DNA from: JBDGPU01 sp042219525
GTDB taxonomy: Archaea; Halobacteriota; Halobacteria; Halobacteriales; Haloferacaceae
Assembly: GCA_042219525.1 (NCBI GenBank)
Contig: JBDGPU010000023.1
Span: 1-5,129 of the forward strand
Direction: 5' to 3'
DNA: 5,129 nucleotides
This document shows positions 1 to 5,102 of this stretch, in pieces. Each line of letters starts with the position of its first letter. Position 1 is the first letter of the stretch. Under the pieces are notes generated by a model. It was not told where the DNA came from. It did no database searches and saw only the letters and a list, made by a program, of their open reading frames with translations. The position numbers were made by a program, and so were the translations under genes.

Positions 1-115
1 TGTCCTGGCGGACTGAAAGGGCGACGGCCGGTCGCGCCGGAGGGGAGTCGCTCCGACGACCCCTATCCGCGCGGGCGGTGCGGAGAGCGCGGAAATGTCG
101 CGGAGCGACCGCGAG
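1..115. other. GC-rich leader module before the tandem repeats
   Basis: This stretch precedes the repeat array and differs from it in composition: it is very rich in G and C and has no AT-rich linker. It contains several short inverted repeats: GCGAC 21-25 with GTCGC 31-35, GGAG 44-47 with CTCC 51-54, the palindrome CCGCGCGG at 67-74, and TCGCGG 98-103 with CCGCGA 109-114 (5-base loop). In plus frame 3 it is open from the window edge into the first repeat. In frame 2 a TGA lies at 14-16. It may be the first part of a larger element that starts outside the window, either a structured RNA or DNA or the N-terminal part of a decayed reading frame. I do not recognise a named family, and the left boundary is not visible. 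Confidence 0.4.
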
Positions 116-430
116 CGGCCGAGGGCTTTCTGGGAGTCTGCGTTGCTGTCAAGTGTAGCAGCGTCTGCACCTGTCCAACCATTCGCTTATAAAGAGGGGC
201 CGAGGGCTTTCTGGGTGTTTACGGTGCTGTCAAGTGCAGCAGCGTCTGAACCTTTATATACAGTATATAAGCAATAGCGGCCGAGGGCTTTCGAGATGTT
301 TGCGTTGCTGTCGAGAGCAAGCACGTATAACCTCTTTAAACCGACTTATAAAGAGTGGCCGAGCGCTTTCGAGGAGTCTGCGTCGCTGTCGAGCGCAAGC
401 CCGTCTCATCTGTTCAAATACGATGAGTAA
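116..430 (+). repeat. Four-copy diverged tandem repeat, about 81 bp per unit
   Basis: Four units run head to tail: 116-196, 197-277, 278-355 and 356-430. Unit lengths are 81, 81, 78 and about 75 bp, the first three exact multiples of three. Each begins with GGCCGAG(G/C)GCTTTC, continues with a conserved stretch built around CTGCGTTGCTGTC, and ends with an AT-rich linker. The linkers of units 1 and 3 hold TTATAAAG (187-194, 346-353). Unit 2 holds the palindrome TTATATA-CAG-TATATAA (254-270). Unit 4 ends in TTCAAATACGATGAGTAA. Frame 3 repeats a pattern like GRGLSxxLRCC with Leu and Arg codons varying synonymously, but is cut by TAG at 156-158. Frame 2 repeats PRAF and is cut by TAG at 275-277. 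The array could be a decayed repeat-protein gene, a noncoding element or a regulatory array. It lies just 3' of the permease gene, which runs the other way. The repeat structure itself is certain; its role is not. Confidence 0.88.
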
Positions 431-464
431 AAGACCGCAAATCCTCGAGAACGATCTTCGCCAA

Positions 465-1361
465 CTACAGATCGGCGCGTTCGAAGACTTCCATCCCGAT
501 GTACACCGGCACGATGAACCACAGCAACAGTAGCACGACGACGAACGGGTCGGTGAAGTAGAAGGGGAGCTGATCGCCGAGCGCCTTCGCGGCAGCCGGG
601 TCCGGGAAGAGGAAGAAGCCGAACAGCTGCTGGCGGGCCTGCATCTCGGACTGATAGATGAGCGAGTCGACGAGCGTCTTGTACGCGGCGATCGGGTTGA
701 GGAGCTTCAGGAACAGTTCCACGAGGTATTTGGACTGTGTCGAGATGCCGGCGTACGATTCGAGGGAGGAAGCGATGCGGCCGGTCGCCGGCCCCCAGAA
801 GACGGAGCCGGCCAGGAAGATCCCGACGGAGCCGACCATCGACTGCCGGTCGGTGTCGGCCGCAGCGGAGATGCCGAGCGAGAGCCCAACGAAGACGACG
901 CCGAGGATGACGGTCAGGAGGGCGAAGGCCACGAACCGCCAGATAGCGGCGATGGGCGTCGCCGGAAGGAGGACGATGCCGGAGATGAGGAAGCCGAACG
1001 CAATGGGGAGCGCCACGACCGCGCTCCGGCCGAGGAGTTTCCCGACGACGGCGTCCGCGCGCGAGTGCGGCAGCGCGAGCAGCAGCTTGAGGGTACCGCT
1101 CTCCTGCTCACGCGTGATCGACGCGTACGTAACGACGATGGCGATGATCGGCACGAGCACGGCGGTCCCGGACTTCATGAACCGGATGAACAGGAGCATG
1201 ACTTGCGTTGCACCCTGCTGTTGCCCGAGCCCCACGCCGAGCGAGAACCGGATCAGGGCGGGGAGCGCGAAGGCGACGACGAACAGCGCCGAAAGCGCCA
1301 GCAGCCACTGCGAGCGGATCGCGTCGCGGAAGTCCTTCCGCGCGACGGCGACGAGGCTCAT
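465..1361 (-). CDS. ABC-2 type (NosY-like) transporter permease
   Basis: This 298-residue integral membrane protein is the permease partner of the ATPase encoded immediately upstream. It has about six hydrophobic segments, near residues 18-36, 66-83, 114-133, 140-164, 173-190 and 271-292. The segment ITREQESGTLKLLLALP (82-98), followed by a GKLLGR motif (107-112), is the typical cytoplasmic helix region of ABC-2/NosY permeases that contacts the ATPase. Between the fifth and sixth helices lies a long, less hydrophobic stretch (about 191-270). The start at 1361 overlaps the ATPase stop as ATGA and follows a strong Shine-Dalgarno sequence; the stop is TAG at 465-467. The length is normal for the family and nothing appears broken. 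The substrate cannot be read from the sequence: relatives export drugs, peptides or lipids, or serve NosDFY-type maturation, but no nosD or nosZ is present here. The family call is secure and the substrate is unknown. Confidence 0.93.
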   Translation of the reverse strand: MSLVAVARKDFRDAIRSQWLLALSALFVVAFALPALIRFSLGVGLGQQQGATQVMLLFIRFMKSGTAVLVPIIAIVVTYASITREQESGTLKLLLALPHSRADAVVGKLLGRSAVVALPIAFGFLISGIVLLPATPIAAIWRFVAFALLTVILGVVFVGLSLGISAAADTDRQSMVGSVGIFLAGSVFWGPATGRIASSLESYAGISTQSKYLVELFLKLLNPIAAYKTLVDSLIYQSEMQARQQLFGFFLFPDPAAAKALGDQLPFYFTDPFVVVLLLLWFIVPVYIGMEVFERADL

Positions 1362-2332
1362 TCGGCCACCTCCGCGGACCCTGCGGACTCAGACTGTTCC
1401 GATTCGGCCTCCGTGCCGTCTTCGGGGTTAGGGCCTTCCGTGTAGGCCAAGAAGAGGTCCTCCAGCGACGTTTCCTCCGTCTGGAAGTCCTTCACCGTGA
1501 CCCCCTGATCCTCGAGCGTCGAGATGACTTCCGTCTTCGCGCCGCTCTCGCAGGTCACGGACACCGTGCCGCCGTCGGTCGCGGCCGTGCTGACGCCGTC
1601 GAGCGCGCGCACGCCCGACAGCTGGTCCTCGCTGGCGGCGTCGACGGTGATCCGGAGCGACTCCTCACCGCCGACGGCGTCGCGGAGGCCTTCGATGGAG
1701 TCCTCGGCGACGAGGTGGCCGTCCCGGAGGATGCCGACGCGGTCACAGACGGCTTCGACCTGCCCGAGGACGTGCGAGGAGAAGAAGACGGTCGCGCCGC
1801 GTTCGGCCTCCTCGCGAACGATCTCGCGCATTTCCTTCGCGCCGGCCGGATCGAGCCCGGACGAGGGCTCGTCGAGGATCAGGAGCTGGGGTTGTCCGAC
1901 GAGCGCCATCGCCAGCGCGAGGCGCTGTGCCATCCCCTTCGAGTAGCCGCCCGCCTTGCGGTCGGCGTCGTCGGTGAGTCCGACGCGTTCCAGGATCGGG
2001 TCGGGTTCGACGTCGAGCTCCTTCGATTCGATCGCGAACTCGACGTGCTCGCGGCCCGTGAGGCGATCGTAGACCGAGAATCCCTCGGGGAGTACGCCCG
2101 TGCGGCGGCGGATGGCGACGCTTTCCGCCTGCGCGTCGCGCCCGAGGACGTGGACGTCGCCGCTCGTCGGGCGGACGAAGTCGAGCAGGATGTTGATCGT
2201 CGTCGACTTCCCGGCCCCGTTTGGCCCGAGGAAACCATAGATCTCCCCCTCCTCGACGGTGAGGTCAACCCCTTCGACGGCGGTCACGTCCTCGTACCGC
2301 TTCGTGACGCCGGCTAATTCGATGGCGGACAT
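1358..2332 (-). CDS. ABC transporter ATP-binding protein (CcmA/NosF-like)
   Basis: This 324-residue cytoplasmic ATPase powers the ABC-2 permease encoded next to it. Walker A is GPNGAGKST (36-44), the signature is YSKGMAQRL (130-138), Walker B is LLILDEP (150-156), the D-loop is SGLD (158-161) and the switch histidine is H187 in FFSSHVL. The Q-loop position reads GVLPEGFSVYDRLTGRE (79-95), with Pro-Glu where a glutamine is usual, a substitution often seen in this subgroup. After the nucleotide-binding domain (to about 215) comes a smaller C-terminal domain (about 224-295) as in CcmA/DrrA-like ATPases, then a very acidic tail (299-324) typical of halophile proteins. The start at 2332 lies 27 bases from a TATA-like box, so the message is probably leaderless. 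The stop overlaps the permease ATG, so the two genes form one operon. The family is certain; the transported substrate is not known. Confidence 0.96.
   Translation of the reverse strand: MSAIELAGVTKRYEDVTAVEGVDLTVEEGEIYGFLGPNGAGKSTTINILLDFVRPTSGDVHVLGRDAQAESVAIRRRTGVLPEGFSVYDRLTGREHVEFAIESKELDVEPDPILERVGLTDDADRKAGGYSKGMAQRLALAMALVGQPQLLILDEPSSGLDPAGAKEMREIVREEAERGATVFFSSHVLGQVEAVCDRVGILRDGHLVAEDSIEGLRDAVGGEESLRITVDAASEDQLSGVRALDGVSTAATDGGTVSVTCESGAKTEVISTLEDQGVTVKDFQTEETSLEDLFLAYTEGPNPEDGTEAESEQSESAGSAEVAE
1367..1373 (-). promoter_or_regulatory. Shine-Dalgarno site for the permease
   Basis: The minus strand reads GGAGGTG here, a seven-base match to the CACCTCC near the 3' end of archaeal 16S rRNA, with five bases between it and the ATG at 1361. 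It lies inside the last codons of the ATPase gene. This fixes the permease start and fits translational coupling through the ATGA overlap. Confidence 0.8.
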
Positions 2333-2355
2333 GTGCGCCTCTTTCCCCGGCTTCA

Positions 2356-2362
2356 GATAAAG
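2356..2362 (-). promoter_or_regulatory. TATA-like promoter box of the ABC operon
   Basis: The minus strand reads CTTTATC, centred about 27 bases upstream of the ATPase ATG (2332). In haloarchaea a TATA box at this distance places transcription initiation at or next to the start codon, giving a leaderless message. No Shine-Dalgarno sequence is obvious before that ATG, which agrees. The box lies in the 78-bp gap after the ligase stop, so the operon need not depend on read-through from the ligase gene. I see no clear T-rich terminator for the ligase in this gap. Confidence 0.55.
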
Positions 2363-2410
2363 GGTTGTGGGATTTCCCGGGGCGGAAGGGAGCGGTACTG
2401 CGGGGTGTGC

Positions 2411-4552
2411 TCACTCCTCGGGCGGCCACTCGACACCGTGACCTTCCAGAATCTCGGCGAATTCCGCTTCCTCGACCTGCGGGACGTCGTTCGCCCGCGC
2501 GTCCTCACGCTTGCTCGTGCCCGGGTCCTCGCCGACGACGAGGTAATCGGTGTTGCTCGAAACGCTGCTCGTCGCGTTCGCGCCGTGGCGCTCGACGTAC
2601 TCCTGGGCGTCGCTGCGCGGCACGGAGATCGCGCCGGTGAAGACGAAGGTGAGTCCCTCAAGCTCTTCGCCGGCCTCGGTTTCGACGGATTGCGGGTCGA
2701 CGCCGAGCTCCCGCAGCTCCTCGATGGTCTCGCGGTTGCGTTCGCGGTCGAGGAAGTCGTGTATCTCCCGGGCGACGGTGTCGCCGATGTCCTCGACCTC
2801 CTCCAGCTCGTCGACTGACGCGTCGAGCAGGCTATCGAGGTCGCCGAAGTGGACCGCGAGGTTGCGAGCGGTCGTCGGGCCGACCTCCGGGATCCCCAGC
2901 GCCGCGAGGAACTCGTCGAGCGGCGGGTGCTTGCTGGCTTCCAGTTCCTCGATCAGGTTCTCGGCGCTCGTCTCGCCCCAGCCTTCCAGTTTCGTGAGTT
3001 CGGCCTTTTCGAGCCGGTAGAGGTCCGGGAGCGACTCCACGAGCCCGGCCTCGCGGAGCTGTTCGACCGTCTCCGGTCCAAGCCCCTCGATGTCGAGCGC
3101 GTCACGCCGCGCCCAGTGTTCGACGGCGCGCTCCAGCTGGGCCTCGCAGCCGAGCCCGCCGGTACAGAACGCCATCGGGCCGTCGCGCTCGACCTCCGAG
3201 CCGCAGACCGGGCACTCGTCGGGGAACTCGTAGGTGCCCTCGCTGTGTTTCTCGACGACCTCGGGGATGTACGGGATCACGTCGCCGGCGCGATAGATCC
3301 GCACGTCGTCGCCGACGTTGACGCCGAGTTCCTCGATCTCGTCGGGGTTGTGCAGCGTCGCGCGCTCGACGGTGACGCCGCTGACTTCGACGGGCTCCAG
3401 CTCCGCGACGGGGGTCAGCCGCCCCGTGCGCCCGACCTGGACGACGACGTCCTCGACCGTCGTCGTTTCCGTGCGCGGCGGGAACTTGTAGGCGTAGGCC
3501 CACCGGTACGACCGCGAGGTCGACCCGAGCTCCGCGCAGGCGTCGTGGTCGTTCACCTTGATCACGGTGCCGTCGATCTCGTAGTTGAGGTCGTCGCGGA
3601 CGCTCTGCATCCGGTCGCGGTAGTCGATCGCGCCGTCGACGTCGTCGACGTGCTCGACGCGCTCGTTGTGCCGGAGGCCGAGGTCCTCGAACGTCTCGAA
3701 GTCCTGCCAGTGGCCCTCGGGGCGCTCCGGACCGTCCTCGCCCGCCTCCCAGTCCAGCACGTCGAAGAAGAACACGTTGAGCGGGCGCTCGGCGACGACT
3801 TCTGGGTCGAGCTGGCGCAGGGTGCCGGCGGCCGCGTTGCGCGGGTTCGCGAACGGCTCCTCGCCGCGCTCCTGCAGCTCCTGGTTGTACTCGCTGAACG
3901 CGTCCAGCGGCATGTACACCTCGCCACGCACAGCGAGGAACTCGGGGACGTCGCCGCGGAGCTGCTGCGGTAGCGCGCGGATCGTCCGGACCTGCGCGGT
4001 GACGTCGTCGCCCTCCTGCCCGTCTCCACGCGTTGCTGCGCGGACGTACTCGCCGTCCTCGTAGATGACCTCGACGGAGAGCCCGTCGAACTTCGGCTCG
4101 CAGGCGTAGCCGATCTCGTCGGCGTCGAATCCGGCGTCCCGGAGCTCACGCCGGACCCGGTCGTCGAAGTCGCGAACGTCCTCGGGGTCGGTCGTCGCGT
4201 CGATGGAGAGCATCGGCGCGGTGTGCTCGACCGTTTCGAGGTGGTCGACTGGCTCGCCGCCGACGCGCTGGGTCGGGGAGTCCTCGGTCTGGAGGTCGAA
4301 CGCCCCTTCGAGCGCCTGGAGCCGGTCGAACAGCTGGTCGTACTTCGCGTCGGAGATGATCGGGTCCGCCTCGACGTAGTACCGGTAGTCGTGCTCGCGC
4401 ACGGCCGCGCGGAGCAGTTCGACCTGTTCCTCCGCTTCCTCCTCGGAGAGCTCCTCGACCGGGTCGAAGTCGGTCGGGGGGTTGACGACGTAGGGGTTCT
4501 CGTCGGGGTCGGCGTACCGGGTCTCGCCCACCTCCGGCTCGGCGTCGGACAT
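2411..4552 (-). CDS. ligA: NAD-dependent DNA ligase (LigA/LigN)
   Basis: This 713-residue enzyme seals nicks in duplex DNA using NAD+. Domains in order: an acidic N-terminal extension (about 1-40); domain Ia, with HDYRYY (54-59) and the SDAKYD segment (67-72), for the nicotinamide end of NAD+; and the adenylation domain, with catalytic Lys154 in CEPKFDG (151-157), TRGDG (174-178), RGE (209-211), NPRNAAAGTLRQ (236-247), EIDGTVIKV (325-333) and YKFPP (355-359). An OB-fold follows (about 362-435), then a zinc finger with Cys447, Cys450, Cys463 and Cys469, tandem helix-hairpin-helix motifs (about 485-605) and a C-terminal BRCT domain (about 628-705). All key residues are present and the length is near the usual 670 plus the extension. 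The ATG at 4552 is the only sensible start and lies 29 bases from a TATA-like box. Haloarchaea commonly carry this bacterial-type ligase, called LigN in Haloferax volcanii, alongside an ATP-dependent one. It is transcribed alone. Confidence 0.98.
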   Translation of the reverse strand: MSDAEPEVGETRYADPDENPYVVNPPTDFDPVEELSEEEAEEQVELLRAAVREHDYRYYVEADPIISDAKYDQLFDRLQALEGAFDLQTEDSPTQRVGGEPVDHLETVEHTAPMLSIDATTDPEDVRDFDDRVRRELRDAGFDADEIGYACEPKFDGLSVEVIYEDGEYVRAATRGDGQEGDDVTAQVRTIRALPQQLRGDVPEFLAVRGEVYMPLDAFSEYNQELQERGEEPFANPRNAAAGTLRQLDPEVVAERPLNVFFFDVLDWEAGEDGPERPEGHWQDFETFEDLGLRHNERVEHVDDVDGAIDYRDRMQSVRDDLNYEIDGTVIKVNDHDACAELGSTSRSYRWAYAYKFPPRTETTTVEDVVVQVGRTGRLTPVAELEPVEVSGVTVERATLHNPDEIEELGVNVGDDVRIYRAGDVIPYIPEVVEKHSEGTYEFPDECPVCGSEVERDGPMAFCTGGLGCEAQLERAVEHWARRDALDIEGLGPETVEQLREAGLVESLPDLYRLEKAELTKLEGWGETSAENLIEELEASKHPPLDEFLAALGIPEVGPTTARNLAVHFGDLDSLLDASVDELEEVEDIGDTVAREIHDFLDRERNRETIEELRELGVDPQSVETEAGEELEGLTFVFTGAISVPRSDAQEYVERHGANATSSVSSNTDYLVVGEDPGTSKREDARANDVPQVEEAEFAEILEGHGVEWPPEE

Positions 4553-4577
4553 GCGTAGGGGTGTGCGCGGGACCGCC

Positions 4578-4584
4578 TAAAAAT
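4578..4584 (-). promoter_or_regulatory. TATA-like promoter box of the ligase gene
   Basis: The minus strand reads ATTTTTA here, the only AT-rich run in an otherwise GC-rich stretch, centred about 29 bases before the ligase ATG at 4552. This is the spacing expected for a leaderless haloarchaeal transcript. No Shine-Dalgarno sequence is evident between the box and the start codon. Confidence 0.55.
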
Positions 4585-4598
4585 GGGTGGGCGTCGCG

Positions 4599-4814
4599 TT
4601 ACGAATGGGGATGCAACGCTATTGGGTAACAGCCGCTGATGTTCAGCGGACAGCAGCTACGGCTCAGAGCCATGCAAAAGGTTCTATAGTCGAACCTGAC
4701 TTGGTGGGTTGAAGAAGTATACCACGCGGACCGAACCACACTCAGTTGAACATTCGACTTCGGGTAGAGATAGACTCCGAGAGATAAATCGATATGCTCA
4801 ACAAAATCCATCAC
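4599..4814 (-). CDS. Doubtful small hypothetical protein
   Basis: An open frame of 71 codons starts at GTG 4814, or at the adjacent ATG 4811, and stops with TAA at 4599-4601, about 46 bp before the ligase start. The only argument for a gene is the position of the palindromic TATA box, about 27 bases before the ATG, which would suit a leaderless message. Against it, the predicted protein is slightly basic with four acidic residues, four cysteines and no recognisable domain, so it lacks the acidic signature of halophile proteins. The frame also runs through three potential RNA hairpins (4633-4697). I do not recognise it. It may be a chance frame in AT-rich DNA or the remains of a transferred gene. 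Confidence 0.15.
   Translation of the reverse strand: MMDFVEHIDLSLGVYLYPKSNVQLSVVRSAWYTSSTHQVRFDYRTFCMALSRSCCPLNISGCYPIALHPHS
4633..4697. other. Cluster of three short hairpins, possible structured RNA
   Basis: Three potential stems follow each other within 65 bp: CCGCTGA 4633-4639 with TCAGCGG 4643-4649 (3-base loop), GGCT 4661-4664 with AGCC 4668-4671 (3-base loop), and AGGTTC 4679-4684 with GAACCT 4692-4697 (7-base loop). All three are perfectly paired. The set lies between the ligase promoter and the AT-richest part of the island. Both strands would fold similarly, so the direction is unclear. I do not match it to a known tRNA, snoRNA-like or riboswitch family. The stems are certain as sequence; a functional RNA is inference. 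Confidence 0.35.
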
Positions 4815-4823
4815 ATCGATTTA
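4785..4823. repeat. 9-bp perfect inverted repeat, possible operator
   Basis: TAAATCGAT at 4785-4793 is matched by ATCGATTTA at 4815-4823, with a 21-bp spacer. Arm centres are 30 bp apart, about three helical turns, so both arms would face the same side of the DNA. The right arm lies 11 bases from the palindromic TATA box and covers the region just upstream of a possible minus-strand start at 4811-4814. That position would suit a repressor site. A chance origin in AT-rich sequence is not excluded. Confidence 0.45.
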
Positions 4824-4834
4824 GCTAATTTTGA

Positions 4835-4842
4835 TTTATAAA
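4835..4842. promoter_or_regulatory. Palindromic TATA box, possible divergent promoter
   Basis: TTTATAAA is a self-complementary match to the archaeal TATA consensus. It is centred about 30 bases before a plus-strand GTG (4869) and about 27 bases before a minus-strand ATG (4811), both the right distance for leaderless initiation. A clear purine-rich BRE that would set direction is not evident on either side. It may therefore drive weak transcription both ways, or neither, since such octamers arise by chance in DNA this AT-rich. Confidence 0.35.
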
Positions 4843-4868
4843 GAATAGTCGTAGAGTTAGCCATACAC

Positions 4869-5084
4869 GTGAAAGACACTCATAGAATGAAAACGAATAT
4901 ATTCCATGTATGTGAGTGCGTTCTCACAATTTCTCTCAAGAGGATGATATTCATACGTATATTTTATGCTGACGAAGTTGGTGTCACACAAGAGCGACGA
5001 CGATCAATAAAAGTTGGAGTACCCGGTATCGGGCTTAGTGGCGGAGTTTCCAATATCGCGGAAGCTTCAGACAGACTGCTCTGA
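4869..5084 (+). CDS. Doubtful small hypothetical protein
   Basis: An open frame of 71 codons runs from GTG 4869 (a later ATG lies at 4887) to TGA 5082-5084. The start is about 30 bases from a palindromic TATA box. The product is basic, with a hydrophobic middle (around residues 17-33) and a glycine-rich end (VGVPGIGLSGG, about 49-59), and it has no domain I can name. Base composition changes within the frame: about one-third G/C up to 4980, then about half after it. This suggests two different sequences joined by chance rather than one gene. The last 30 or so codons could be the end of a decayed mobile-element gene, but I cannot show that. Confidence 0.15.
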   Translation: MKDTHRMKTNIFHVCECVLTISLKRMIFIRIFYADEVGVTQERRRSIKVGVPGIGLSGGVSNIAEASDRLL

Positions 5085-5102
5085 TGGGATGAAAGCCTGC
5101 TA

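Noticed and set aside
95..277. Plus frame 2 reading of repeats 1 and 2 as a 60-residue protein
   Set aside because: Most differences between repeat units change the residue in this frame, a TAG ends it after two units, and frame 3 explains the variation better.
116..430. CRISPR array
   Set aside because: The units are diverged from each other, the conserved part is about 50 bases, and the linkers are AT-rich and partly shared rather than unique spacers of constant length. No cas gene is nearby.
234..533. Plus frame 3 reading of repeats 2-4 as an intact 99-residue gene
   Set aside because: It begins at a GTG inside a repeat, is cut off from the upstream part by TAG 156-158, and runs 69 bases into the permease gene on the other strand. 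I treat it as part of a degraded repeat frame, not an intact gene.
1208..2317. Long plus-strand open frame opposite the ATPase
   Set aside because: It is a shadow produced by high-GC codon use. The minus strand encodes a complete ABC ATPase, and the plus frame has no recognisable motif.
2849..3973. Long plus-strand open frame opposite the ligase
   Set aside because: It is antisense to an intact, motif-complete ligase. Its composition is explained by the codon bias of the true gene.
4679..4697. tRNA T-arm (stem of 6, loop of 7)
   Set aside because: The loop does not have the TTCRANN pattern, and no acceptor, D or anticodon stems fit around it on either strand.
4636..4699. C/D box guide RNA: TGATG near 4637 and CTGA at 4696-4699, about 64 bases apart
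   Set aside because: The C box matches poorly and is buried in a 7-bp hairpin, and internal D' and C' boxes are not clear. The right length alone is not enough.
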